Notes: generated from the sequence alone by a model not told the origin. Shown: positions 26,070 through 34,201, counted from the first letter of the stretch. The stretch: DNA of 64,000 nucleotides from Cupriavidus sp. WKF15 (GCF_029278605.1 NZ_CP119574.1:840441-904440), one strand, 5' to 3'. Made by a program: numbers and translations.

Positions 26070-26850
26070 TACGTGCCTGAGCGCGCTGCGCGTTGGCATC
26101 AACCGACTCCTCCGTTGTCTTGCTGGCGATGCGGCGAACGGTCGGGGACGATGTCAGTATATGCACGGGGCGCACGGCGCCAAGAAGGATGCCGCCCACC
26201 GTGATGCCCCAGAAGGGAGACTTCATGCGGGCGATGGTCTCGATCAGCGCGCCGGTGTCCTGCGGCTGGGCTCGTCGCTCCAATGTTCAGATCCTCACCG
26301 AAAATCCAGAGCACCAGCAAGCCAAGGAAGATTGCCGCCATGATGATCTCCTTGGCGGAGATCGGACCCATGGCTGCTAGCTCTCTCCGGGCCAAGGCCG
26401 TCGCATCGGGTGTTTGGCGAATGCGCGGCGGGGCAATCCACAGCATGGCTATTGGAATGATGGCCAGACACAGCAAACCGGGGACAGACGCTGCCACCGC
26501 CCAGTCGAGCCAACTGATTGAGACGCCTTGGTCTGCGGCAAGCTTGACCGCAAGGGGATTACCCGCCATCGCCGTGATGAACATGCCCGCGGTGATGATG
26601 TTCGCGTGGAAGGCGCAGAGGATCAGATAGCTTCCCACCTTGCCGCGGGATGCCGGGTCATCGGCATGGCTGCCGAGGACTTCCGCTATCGATCGGGTAA
26701 TCGGGGGCGTGCCAGGATAAAGCCGGAAATGACACATATACCCAGAAGTAATAAAGATCCCGGCCTTTATGTCTTCGAGCCGGCCTACGGGCGTCGGCTG
26801 GGTCGGGTTTCTGCCGGCGATTGCCAACAGCATCGTGCGGTATCTTGTGG
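26070..26850 (-). pseudogene. DASS (SLC13-like) dicarboxylate transporter remnant
   Basis: Membrane-protein sequence (GSYLILCAFHANIITAGMFI, AMAGNPLAVKLAADQG, PISAKEIIMAAIFLGLLVLW) in one frame, then a shift near 26275 to the frame encoding DTGALIETIARMKSPFWGIT. Both ends are missing. A related remnant lies at 63162-63947. Confidence 0.7.
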
Positions 26851-26920
26851 ACATGTTCCGCCGCATCCGGTCCAGAGAAAGTTCGTTACATCGCTGCCGT
26901 TCGCCCAACTGGATCAGGTT

Positions 26921-26959
26921 GAGAAGGCATCACCTGTTATTTCCCGCCGACGAAGCGCG
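26921..26959. repeat. 39-bp repeat, copy A
   Basis: GAGAAGGCATCACCTGTTAT followed by TTCCCGC and a GACGA-GCGCG block. It recurs at 50584-50622 with 2 mismatches. Each copy lies at the 5' break of a truncated gene. Confidence 0.75.
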
Positions 26960-27123
26960 CCGGCCGCGCTGCCTGACTCCAACCTAGCGTGATGACCAGG
27001 CAGCGCCGCAGGCTTGGTCTTCTGGCATCGACAACATATTCTGGTCAGTTTGAGCGAGCTCCACGCGACCTCGCAAAGCGCTTTCCGAACAAGTCCGCCT
27101 ATCCCGATTGGGAGCCCCTTGCC

Positions 27124-27528
27124 ATGGCCAGCATCGAACGAACTGCCTATCCTCGGTTTCCGCGTACCCTCACGCTGAAGGATCTGCAGACCTCGTTCAC
27201 CCCGCGCCCAGAGGAAATTGAGTGGGCGCAAGGCTTCGCACGCACCGCTGAGCGGCGCCTCGCGCTTCTGGTCAACCTGAAGTGTTTCCAGTTCCTGCGC
27301 CATTTTCCGGCTGTGGAGGCGGTACCCGCCGAATTCATCGAGCACGTGTCGGCCTGGTTGGGCATGCCGCCGGTTCAGCGCATTACTTATCCCGCCGCGC
27401 ATACCGTGCTCTATCGGCATCACAAGGTGATCCGCTCCTTGTTGGGTATCAAGCCGTACACCGATGCCCAGACGCGCCTCGTCGCGATACGACTTGCCGA
27501 GGAAGCCGCCGGCGTGGACATCTCTTGA
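27124..27528 (+). pseudogene. Tn3-family transposase N-terminal fragment (DUF4158)
   Basis: 134 aa: TAYPRFPRTLTLKDLQTSFT, PRPEEIEWAQGFARTAERR, LKCFQFLRHFPAVEAVP, then VLYRHHKVIRSLLGI. This is the N-terminal domain of Tn3 transposases (~1000 aa). It is cut at 27525, where the 110-bp repeat begins and supplies the stop codon. Confidence 0.75.
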
Positions 27529-27634
27529 GCGCCACCACCACCCGTTCGTTCAGGCCCAACCGGTAGAGTGTTGCACCCACTTGGGTCAACAACGCCCGTT
27601 CTTTCCCCGCGATCGCAGGATCGGCCAACAGCAC
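27525..27634 (-). repeat. 110-bp coding remnant, copy A
   Basis: Minus strand encodes VLLADPAIAGKERALLTQVG and ATLYRLGLNERVVVALK. The same C-terminal tail occurs at 30104-30214 as ERGIAALK plus stop. Parent protein not recognised. Confidence 0.6.
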
Positions 27635-27924
27635 GTAATAAGCGTCGGCCAAAGGTTTCGCTCAAGCATCAACGGACGGTTTGTCCCACTCGTGTAGACT
27701 GCGCCTGTGTTCCAACAGATCGACTACCTCGACCCCGCTCTTCCTCCTGGGTCTGGCGAGTGTCAATGCCCGCGTTCGACGCGACCCCTCCAACGCTCGA
27801 TGGTTTTGGTTTTGGCCGGCTTGTAGCAGACTCGAGCGAGTACTCGATCGCGCCGCGAGAGGAAGAGCAGATAAAATGAGATGAGTTTCTGGAACGCCAC
27901 CTGATTGAAGCGGAAATCGAACTG

Positions 27925-28578
27925 TTGGTTGATTGCCCGATCGGCGACGCCGCTCCGGACGAGGCAATCGATGTCTCGACGAATTCCCGACCCAGCGAAT
28001 ATGACATCGCGACACGCGCGCTTGCCGTTAATGGCTGGTGTGTCGTGTCGAGCTTTTTGTCAAAGGCCCAGACGCAGGCCTTATCGACCGAATGCATGGC
28101 CATGGACGACGCGCAGCTACTTACACCGGCCCGTGTAGGGGCCAATCGCGCTACCACGCTTTTGCGCGGCGATAGCACACGCTGGTTCCAACCCGACGCG
28201 CTGAGCGCGGCGCAGCAGGCGTTCGCCGATCGCATCGAAGCGCTACGGAATGCGCTCAACCGCGACCTGTTTCTCGGCCTGATCGACAGCGAATCACACT
28301 ACGCGGTATATCGGCCAGGCGCCGCATATGCGCGCCACCTCGACTGCCTGCGTAACAACGTCAGCCGTGTGATTTCCGCTGTGTTCTACCTCAACGAAGC
28401 TTGGCAGGAGGCCGAGGGCGGTGCACTGCGGCTCTACCTTGCCGATCAGTCATATCACGACGTCTTTCCGCGCGCCGGAACGCTGCTGCTGTTTCTCTCG
28501 GCACAATTTGAACACGAGGTGCTGCCCGCCACGCGCGATCGTATGAGCATTGCATGCTGGATGAGGCAGCGGGTGTAA
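27925..28578 (+). CDS. 2OG-Fe(II) oxygenase, prolyl-4-hydroxylase type
   Basis: About 217 aa. Iron motif HLD in YARHLDCLRNN, distal His in FEHEVLPATRDRMSIACW (with the 2OG-binding Arg), and family segments YRPGAAY and SAVFYLNEAWQEAEGGALRLY. The start is uncertain: the frame is open upstream to a TGA at about 27879, and the same frame before that stop also looks coding (SSEYSIAPREEEQ), so the N terminus may be truncated or interrupted. Substrate unknown. Confidence 0.75.
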   Translation: MVDCPIGDAAPDEAIDVSTNSRPSEYDIATRALAVNGWCVVSSFLSKAQTQALSTECMAMDDAQLLTPARVGANRATTLLRGDSTRWFQPDALSAAQQAFADRIEALRNALNRDLFLGLIDSESHYAVYRPGAAYARHLDCLRNNVSRVISAVFYLNEAWQEAEGGALRLYLADQSYHDVFPRAGTLLLFLSAQFEHEVLPATRDRMSIACWMRQRV

Positions 28579-28997
28579 CCCGAGGCGAGTGCGCAGCTGC
28601 GATTAACGATCCATCATCACGCCCTGGCCGCACGGTGCCGATGGCATACGTGCGAAGCCAATGCCGAGTCGCGACATTGCACAACTGCCGATAATTACGG
28701 GGCAGGAACCGTCTACCACGGAAGCTTGCCGTGTACTGAGTTGCGACTATCGACCCCAAATGTCCGTTGCCGTGAACGAGGCGACGTTCGAGTGTCCGTT
28801 GAATGCATTGGACGAATGGACGAATGGCTGAATGTGGCCGGCTACGACCTAATGTCGATGGCCAGCGAACTGTTCGGGATGCGCACGTTGTGCAGTACCC
28901 CTGGAATGCGTGGGGCCGCTGCTGGGGGCGTTCTCAAGAATCCTTAGTCCCGACCTCGCACCGGTCGGGATCAGAGCACCGCCTTGCCGCTTAATCG
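28579..28997. other. Intergenic stretch without recognised gene
   Basis: About 420 bases with only short, featureless open frames. Confidence 0.4.
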
Positions 28998-29020
28998 GCC
29001 CCCGGTTTGGCGCGGTCTCC
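28998..29020. repeat. 23-bp perfect repeat, copy A
   Basis: GCCCCCGGTTTGGCGCGGTC plus TCC, identical to 35358-35380. On the minus strand both copies read GDRAKPGA plus one residue and a stop, so they may be the conserved tail of a lost gene. Confidence 0.6.
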
Positions 29021-29083
29021 CTTTATAAAACCATGGCACGGCAATTGATTTTTAATCCGCGCCCGGATAGGAGAGCCTGACCC

Positions 29084-29341
29084 ATGTCTGATGATGACGT
29101 TCTGATTGGCTGCCTGATGGAAGATGCTTGGCTGACTCTGGAGCAAGTGGCGGTAGCCTGCATGGTAGAACCAGATTGGCTCAGACGGCATGTAGATGAG
29201 GGCTTGTTCCCCCATGCCGTAAGTGTCGCTGGCGTCTGGCGGTTTTCCAGCGCCAGCCTGCTACGGGCGCGATGGCCACTGAACACGCGCGGGCGGACGG
29301 GATCCGCTGGATCCAGGCCCAGATGGCCGAGTACGGGCTGA
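29084..29341 (+). pseudogene. CbpM-like chaperone modulator, 3' end lost
   Basis: The first ~62 residues (MEDAWLTLEQVAVACMVEPD, WLRRHVDEGLF, GVWRFSSASLLRARW) match the MerR-like N terminus of CbpM, the modulator of the DnaJ homologue CbpA. At about 29270 the sequence changes into an H-NS-like fragment and the frame runs into unrelated residues. AGGAGAG precedes the ATG. No cbpA is nearby. Confidence 0.6.
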
Positions 29342-29400
29342 CGATGGAAGAATTGGCGGGGTTATCCGGGGGTACGTCCCCTCCCTGCGTCAGCGGGGTG
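29272..29400 (+). pseudogene. H-NS-like PPP-linker protein, N-terminal fragment
   Basis: ATG at 29272, then RADGIRWIQAQMAEYGLTME and ELAGLSGG. It keeps only the N-terminal helix shared with 23462, 30465 and lacks the linker and C-terminal domain. Confidence 0.55.
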
Positions 29401-29599
29401 TAGCCGCGCTCGCTGGCTTCGCTGGCACTCCAGGCGATAGAGGCGGCGGCTGATCCTCTGCTGGCTGTTGCGACATCCTAGGCGGCTCCGGCGCCGGCGG
29501 CAAGAGATGATGCGTTTGGCGCGTGGAACAACCTGCCAAGAGCAGCACGACAAGCACGGTCATCTCGGCTGGACTGTTACGCACTTTTTGTTGGGACAT
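29390..29599 (-). CDS. Small proline-rich lipoprotein
   Basis: 69 aa. Signal with lipobox LLLAGC (Cys24) after MTVLVVL, then a 45-residue Pro/Ala/Gln-rich tail (LLPPAPEPPRMSQQPA). GGAGGTA lies 10 bases before the ATG at 29599. Function unknown; its 3' end overlaps the H-NS-like fragment on the other strand. Confidence 0.6.
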   Translation of the reverse strand: MSQQKVRNSPAEMTVLVVLLLAGCSTRQTHHLLPPAPEPPRMSQQPAEDQPPPLSPGVPAKPASAATPR

Positions 29600-29831
29600 G
29601 TAGGCGTACCTCCAGAGGCATGCGCTTCATCAAGCCTAGACTACCTCGAATTGGGGTATTTCCCCATGGTGGGTGATTCCTTTACCGCTATTGCCGATGA
29701 TTGGAAAGGCCCGTCAAACCCGGTGAGGAGCGCGGCGGGCGAATACCTGCCGGGCGCATCGGGGTCGTCTCGTGCACGGAATGGGCGGTGGCGATGCGTA
29801 GTCTAACTGCTCAAAGGGTCAGGAAGTGGCG
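29600..29831. other. Intergenic region before the lipoprotein
   Basis: About 230 bases, no gene recognised. Confidence 0.35.
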
Positions 29832-30086
29832 ATGAGCACATGTATCAGGAGCCTCACAATCGGTGCGGCCATGTTGCTGGCCGGGTGCGTGGTAGTGCCA
29901 GCTTATGATGGCTATGGCTATCCGGCCTACGGCACCTATTCCTACGAGCCTTACTATCCCGCTTACCCCTACGGGGCGTACTACAACTACGGCTGGTGGC
30001 CTGGCTTCTATGGAGGCGCAGTCTTCTTCGGTGGTGGTGGCCATGGCGGGACACACCACGGCGGCAGCGGGGGGCACGGTCACTGA
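29832..30086 (+). CDS. Tyr/Gly-rich lipoprotein
   Basis: 84 aa. Lipoprotein signal with lipobox LLAGC (Cys19), then a YPAYGTYSYEPYYPAYPYGA stretch and a GGGGHGGTHHGG His/Gly tail that could bind metal. Related in design to the lipoprotein at 11998. AGGAAG precedes the ATG. Confidence 0.75.
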   Translation: MSTCIRSLTIGAAMLLAGCVVVPAYDGYGYPAYGTYSYEPYYPAYPYGAYYNYGWWPGFYGGAVFFGGGGHGGTHHGGSGGHGH

Positions 30087-30103
30087 GCTGTGTCGCCTCG
30101 CTA

Positions 30104-30214
30104 CTTGAGCGCCGCAATCCCCCGTTCATTCAGGCCCAACCGGTAGAGTGTCGCGCCCACTTGAGTCAACAAGGCCCGTTCCTTCCCCGCGATCGCCGGA
30201 TCGGCCAACAGCAC
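30104..30214 (-). repeat. 110-bp coding remnant, copy B
   Basis: Minus strand: VLLADPAIAGKERALLTQVG, ATLYRLGLNERGIAALK and a TAG stop at the left end. Partner of 27525-27634. Confidence 0.6.
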
Positions 30215-30464
30215 CGCCAAGCCGGAGCGTCGTCGACCTCCTATTCCGTCGCTTCGTCCAGCGCCAGGCGCTCGAAATCTCGTATCACGTCACCTGGGCC
30301 CATCGTGGTTCCATGCGGCTTCCTGCGCAAGTCTAGCCGACGAGGCGGTCGTCAGGCATGAGACTGTGCATCCATACAGTATCAATCTGGCCGCACCATA
30401 CTTCCCGAACCCGCTAAGGGCCGGGCGTGTCAGCGGCGCCCCTCAGCCCTGGATGGCAGCAATG

Positions 30465-30827
30465 ATGGCAACGAAAAATGAGCGGGCGAACGCGATCCGC
30501 TGGATCCAGGCCCGGATGGCCGAGTATGGGCTGACGATAGAGGAACTGGCGGCGGCGGGGTGCTTTGATCCGCGGCCGCCTCCGCCACCGCCGGTCTGGC
30601 ACCGCAACGCCGAGGGGCTCACCAGGGACGGGCACGGCGAGATGCCCGCCTGGCTGCAGCGCGCGGTCAATGCGGGGCAGAGCGTGGAGTTTTCCGGATT
30701 GGATAGCTTCGACAGCGGATTGGCCTGGGGCGGTCGTCTGGTGATAGTGGATTTAGCATGGGCCCGAGGCCCACGCCAGGTAGGCGAGGGCGATGACCAG
30801 CAGGCAGGAGCGGCCAGTATCCCGTAG
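30465..30827 (+). CDS. H-NS-like protein with polyproline linker
   Basis: 120 aa. N-terminal helix (IRWIQARMAEYGLTIEELAA), linker GCFDPRPPPPPP, then the DNA-binding-like domain HRNAEGLTRDGHGEMPAWLQ. Compared with the copy at 23462, one T is missing from the run near 30690, so the protein reads past the expected end (VEFFR-) into a ~35-residue novel tail. The best preserved of four related sequences. It probably binds DNA; alternative starts at 30453 and 30462. Confidence 0.65.
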   Translation: MATKNERANAIRWIQARMAEYGLTIEELAAAGCFDPRPPPPPPVWHRNAEGLTRDGHGEMPAWLQRAVNAGQSVEFSGLDSFDSGLAWGGRLVIVDLAWARGPRQVGEGDDQQAGAASIP

Positions 30828-30845
30828 TACCGCGCTCTGTGGCAT
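30753..30845 (-). CDS. Possible 30-residue membrane peptide
   Basis: ATG at 30845 with CGGAG 5 bases upstream; the peptide has one hydrophobic helix (SCLLVIALAYLAWASG) and ends in TAA. It overlaps the extended tail of the H-NS-like gene on the other strand. Confidence 0.35.
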   Translation of the reverse strand: MPQSAVLRDTGRSCLLVIALAYLAWASGPC

Positions 30846-30996
30846 GGCTGCTCCGGGTGCCCCGGTAGGTGAAACAGCCAGTTCGCGTGGCGGTCAGCGC
30901 GTGCACATTCCATACTGGAAGTGATCGCCCCCGCCGGAATGCAGCGATGCTCGTGGGGACGAGTTTTCGTCTCCGCCTTCCGAAAGGAGGTATCCC

Positions 30997-31275
30997 ATGT
31001 GCTACCGGATTCGTGATCTGGATCGCCCGCGAGAGAAAACGGCCCAGCAGCGGCATACCCCGACGAGCTTGTCGCCTCGCTCTCGCCTCAACGAGCGCTG
31101 GGCGGCGTTGATGGCGTGGCTGCGTCCGTCTCCAAAAACAACCAGCCCGGTGACGGCCACATCCTTGGAGCAGGCCGAGCCGGCTGAGGCCGCGGCGAAG
31201 CCGGTCCCTCGGCCCATTGACCAGGCTTGCACCGTCGCCAGCACCGCCCGCGAGCGGGAGGCCGAGACGGCGTAG
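30997..31275 (+). CDS. Hypothetical protein
   Basis: 92 aa. A near-perfect ribosome site AAAGGAGGT lies 6 bases before the ATG, the main reason for calling it. The N terminus is basic (CYRIRDLDRPREKTAQQRH), the rest Ala/Pro/Glu rich. A second short frame 31285-31416 (GTG start, [20 protein letters not shown]) follows in a similar style and may be its former continuation. No family recognised. Confidence 0.5.
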   Translation: MCYRIRDLDRPREKTAQQRHTPTSLSPRSRLNERWAALMAWLRPSPKTTSPVTATSLEQAEPAEAAAKPVPRPIDQACTVASTAREREAETA

Positions 31276-31521
31276 CCCGTCACTGTGTTGCGTCACCCCA
31301 TCGTCCAGACCAAGAAGGCCGAAACCGCGCCGTCGCCGATGATGAAGGAAGTGCAGCGCGAAGAAGCCCACAAGACCGCACTCCAGTCGCCCGCCGAAAC
31401 CCCAGTAGCGGCCTGAGCATCAAGCAGTCTTTGGCGCAGGCTTTCATGGCGGCCACGATCGGGCACAATGAGAGTCGTATTACTGTAGTTGGCCTGGGCT
31501 TCCCTCACGCTTCGCACCTAA

Positions 31522-31611
31522 CCTGACCGCCGCGGGCTCGCAGGCGCCGCAACGGCAAGGCTCTCATCCTCCATATCGCTGATATGGAAGGCATCGGTAA
31601 GGGATCGAATC
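31522..31611 (+). pseudogene. priB: priB C-terminal remnant
   Basis: One frame reads RRRRNGKALILHIADMEGIG, the C-terminal pattern of primosomal protein PriB (GFLARxxRxxKALVLHI). A TGA lies just upstream, so only the tail remains. Its position directly before rpsR matches the normal rpsF-priB-rpsR-rplI order. Confidence 0.6.
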
Positions 31612-31628
31612 ATGGCATTCATCAAACG

Positions 31629-31633
31629 TAGCG
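31629..31633. repeat. Target-site duplication, left (TAGCG)
   Basis: TAGCG here and at 33291-33295 flank the IS; fusing them restores the rpsR frame. Confidence 0.85.
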
Positions 31634-31664
31634 GTGTGTGTCAAGGTAGTTGTCGCGTCCGCCG

Positions 31665-32681
31665 CTATGCTGCCTTTTTGTACTCCGTAGGTTCCTGCTC
31701 GGCCCGTTCCGGGTTTAGATAGACCACGGGATCCAACTCCCAATTCCGGATCCCTCGCGACCAGCGCTGCGGATGCCGGGCACGGGCGGCCTGATACACC
31801 ATCATGCGTCGTGCCAGCAGGGGCTTCGCTTCTCCACTGTGCCGCTGGTTCGGCGTGACGTATTTCAGCCCGCTGTGGCGGTGTTCCTCGTTGTACCAAC
31901 GCACGAACCGATATACCCAGTCGCGCGCCTGCTCCAACGTGTCGAACGGCCGCTCAGGCCATAGCGGACAGTACTTGGCCGTGCGGAACAACGCTTCGGC
32001 GTAAGCGTTGTCGTTGCTCACGCGCGGACGACTGTATGAGGGCACCACGCCCAATTCGTGCATCGCAGCGCGCATACTCAGCCCCTTCATGACGCTGCCA
32101 TTGTCCGAGTGCAGCACCAGCGGCCGGCCAGCCGTTTGCTCGCGCAGACAGCCCAGTTCGAGCAGCCGCTTGGCATGTTCCTCCGACTCGCTTTCATGCA
32201 CTTCATTGACCACCAGCTTGCGGCTGTAGATGTCCTGCATCATGTACCAGTAGAAGAAGCGGCCCTTCACCGTGGTGGGCATCCACGTGATATCCCAGCA
32301 CCACACCTGGTTGCGGTCATCGGCACGGTGCGTGGTCGGCGCACGGGACTTGGCGTTGTGGGTGCGCCCGCGCCGGTGCGCTTGGCCTTCGGCCTTAAGC
32401 ACGCGGTAAAACGTCGATTCCGAGGCCAGGTAGCGCCCCTCGTCGGCCAGCTTTGGCACGATCTGGTGCGGCGTCAGACTCTCGTAGCCGGGACTGTTAG
32501 CGGCGGCCAGCACGGCCTGCCGCTCGCCCTCGCTGAGCTTGTTGGCCGGCACCGGGCGCTGCGCGCCCGGGCGGCCATCCTCCGGCGTATGGCGCCAGCG
32601 CTGCAAGGTGCGCTCGTTCAAGCCCAGTTCCTTGCAGGCGTTGGACTGGCGCGCACCGCCGCCCACCGCTTCATCGATCAA
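31665..32681 (-). CDS. IS3 orfB, DDE transposase (copy 2)
   Basis: 338 aa, nearly identical to 21062-22078 with a few substitutions (LASEST for LALEST, ELGCLR for ELGRLR). All three catalytic acids are present (CWDITWM, HSDNGS, AEALFRTAKY). Expressed as an orfAB fusion by -1 frameshift at the A7 run. Confidence 0.88.
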   Translation of the reverse strand: MIDEAVGGGARQSNACKELGLNERTLQRWRHTPEDGRPGAQRPVPANKLSEGERQAVLAAANSPGYESLTPHQIVPKLADEGRYLASESTFYRVLKAEGQAHRRGRTHNAKSRAPTTHRADDRNQVWCWDITWMPTTVKGRFFYWYMMQDIYSRKLVVNEVHESESEEHAKRLLELGCLREQTAGRPLVLHSDNGSVMKGLSMRAAMHELGVVPSYSRPRVSNDNAYAEALFRTAKYCPLWPERPFDTLEQARDWVYRFVRWYNEEHRHSGLKYVTPNQRHSGEAKPLLARRMMVYQAARARHPQRWSRGIRNWELDPVVYLNPERAEQEPTEYKKAA

Positions 32682-32713
32682 CGCAATGGCTTCGCGGCGA
32701 TCCGAGACGTTGA

Positions 32714-33214
32714 TCAGTCCTCCTCGTCCCTTCCCCAGATCGCCTCGGCTTTTTTTCTGAGAACCAGCAGCGCCGCGGTCTCAGCCAGTGCCGCATCCTT
32801 GCGCTTGAGTTCGCGCTCCAGGTCCCGAATCTGCTTCTTGGCGGCTTGTTCCTCGCGGCGCTGCGCCAGGCTCAACCTGACCCGCTCAGGCGCATTGGCC
32901 TGCTCGCAGGCAGCACGCCACTGCCGGATCTGCTCGGGTTGAATGCCCTTCCTGCGGCAGTATTCGGACAACTCCGCTTCACTCAGAGGCGCTGTTTCGA
33001 GCACCACCCGGAACTTGTCCGCGCTGGACCATTTGTCACTCTGCTTGCCGTTGCCTGGCACAACTTTTCCTTGTTCTCGAGCCTCGTGGCGCCAAGTGCG
33101 CAGGCTCACTGTCGTGACACCCGTTTCCTTGGCTAGCTCCGCCACTGATCGGTTCAAGGGCGGCATCATCTGCTCGACCACCAACTCCTTGAACTCGTCC
33201 GAATAGCGCTTCAT
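32714..33214 (-). CDS. IS3 orfA (copy 2)
   Basis: 166 aa from [17 protein letters not shown], the typical IS3 N terminus; HTH ([20 protein letters not shown]), then a leucine-zipper-like region. The A7 slip motif lies near its 3' end. The open frame to 33271 is leader sequence. Confidence 0.88.
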   Translation of the reverse strand: MKRYSDEFKELVVEQMMPPLNRSVAELAKETGVTTVSLRTWRHEAREQGKVVPGNGKQSDKWSSADKFRVVLETAPLSEAELSEYCRRKGIQPEQIRQWRAACEQANAPERVRLSLAQRREEQAAKKQIRDLERELKRKDAALAETAALLVLRKKAEAIWGRDEED

Positions 33215-33578
33215 TACCCAAAACCGCTTCCGCCCTCCATTGTCCTTCATCGAAAGGCGGCGAGGCGACAACTATCCTGACATGGAGGGGTAGCGATAAA
33301 AAGAAGAAGCCTTTCAAAAAGGAAAGCTCACTGTTCAAGCGCAAGCGCTATTGCCGCTTCACCGTGGCTGGCGTGGAACAGATCGACTACAAGGATCTGG
33401 ACACCCTGAAGGACTTCATCGGCGACAATGCCAAGATCACGCCCGCTCGCCTGACTGGCACCAAGGCGCACTATCAGCGTCAGCTCGATACGGCCATCAA
33501 GCGCGCGCGCTTCCTCGCGCTGCTGCCCTACACGGACCTGCACAAGCACTGATTGCCCAGGCCGTTAAGGAAAATACG

Positions 33579-33915
33579 ATGCAAGGAAAAAATTATCAGC
33601 CTGGGCTGCTTGGGTGACATCGTTCGCGTGAAGGACGGCTACGTCCGCTTCTGATCCCGAACAAGAAGGCCCGCTGCGCTACGAAACCGCCATCAGCGAG
33701 TTCGAAGTCAAGCGCGTCGAACTGGAAAAGGCTGCCGCCCAAAAGCTGGCCGCCCGTGCGGGCCGAAGGCGAGAAGCTGAACGGCCTGACCGGAAGTCCG
33801 GTGTGGGCGTCTGCCAGTTCGATTCAGTCATCAACGCAGGCATCGCCGAAGCCCTGGGCACCCAAGGCTCATGGTCAAGAAGGCCCAGGTGCGCCTGCAA
33901 AGCTGGGTTGGTCCG
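33579..33915 (+). pseudogene. rplI: rplI (ribosomal protein bL9) remnant
   Basis: bL9 sequence is spread over several frames: LGCLGDIVRVKDGY, LIPNKKA, YETAISEFEVKRVELEKAAA, AEGEKLNGLT, then INAGIAEALGTQ and VKKAQVRL. At least five indels. It follows rpsR by 26 bases, the normal gene order. Confidence 0.82.
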
Positions 33916-33932
33916 CCCGTTCGTACTTTTGA

Positions 33933-34037
33933 GTGCTAAAGATCGCCGGCATCATTGCGGATCTCGACCGCGCCGCGATCCTGCAGGCCGCCAATGTGGC
34001 CGAAGCGATTCAATAGCGGCGCGCGCTGCGCTCCTCG
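33933..34037 (+). pseudogene. ComM/YifB Mg-chelatase C-terminal fragment
   Basis: VLKIAGIIADLDRAAILQAA, NVAEAIQ, then TAG, RRALRSS and a stop. The ComM tail reads IADLxGxxxIxAxHVAEAIQYR; the TAG replaces the Tyr codon. Confidence 0.55.
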
Positions 34038-34201
34038 TAGGATGGCGGCGGTACCGCCACTGGCGGTTCCGCCGGTGGCGGTGGATGTTCGATCGGCGGC
34101 AAGTCCGGCGGAATGCCCGGGGGCGGCGGGTCCTCGATCGGCGGCACTGTATGGGCCGGCCGGTGGCGGGACTGGGCAAGCGGGGTCAGGAAGGTGCGCA
34201 T
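34010..34201 (-). CDS. Proline-rich small protein
   Basis: 63 aa. GGAGA lies 6 bases before the ATG at 34201. The core is two PPIxxPPPP repeats (PPIEDPPPPGIPPDLPPIEH). Similar proline-rich peptides are common in Cupriavidus. It overlaps the ComM fragment on the other strand. Function unknown. Confidence 0.5.
   Translation of the reverse strand: MRTFLTPLAQSRHRPAHTVPPIEDPPPPGIPPDLPPIEHPPPPAEPPVAVPPPSYEERSARRY

Larger units (their letters stand above)
31634..33290 (-). mobile_element. IS3-family element, copy 2, complete
   Basis: 1657 bp. Ends contain the inverted repeat TGTCARGRTAGTTGTCGC (31639-31656 and complement at 33265-33282). Boundaries are set by the 5-bp duplication and by comparison with copy 1, whose right end also finishes in ACACAC. 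Encodes orfA and orfB with an A7 slip site (complement at 32750-32756). It interrupts rpsR. Confidence 0.92.
31612..33552 (+). pseudogene. rpsR: Second rpsR (ribosomal protein bS18), split by an IS
   Basis: 31612-31633 encodes MAFIKRS; after the IS, 33291-33552 continues [20 protein letters not shown] and on to DLHKH and a stop. Joining across the 5-bp duplication TAGCG restores a full bS18 of about 93 aa, including [19 protein letters not shown] and [16 protein letters not shown]. The coding sequence shows no other damage, so it was functional or recently duplicated when the IS inserted. The housekeeping copy must be elsewhere. Confidence 0.88.

Noticed and set aside
26900..26960. Possible TPP riboswitch (minus strand AACCTGATCCAGTT)
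   Set aside because: Only the CCTGATCCAG-like block is present; the CUGAGA half and the second copy at 50584 do not continue the consensus.
20579..33290. Composite transposon formed by the two IS3 copies
   Set aside because: Copy 1 lacks its outer end, there is no duplication around the whole block, and the right copy has its own target duplication, so it inserted alone.
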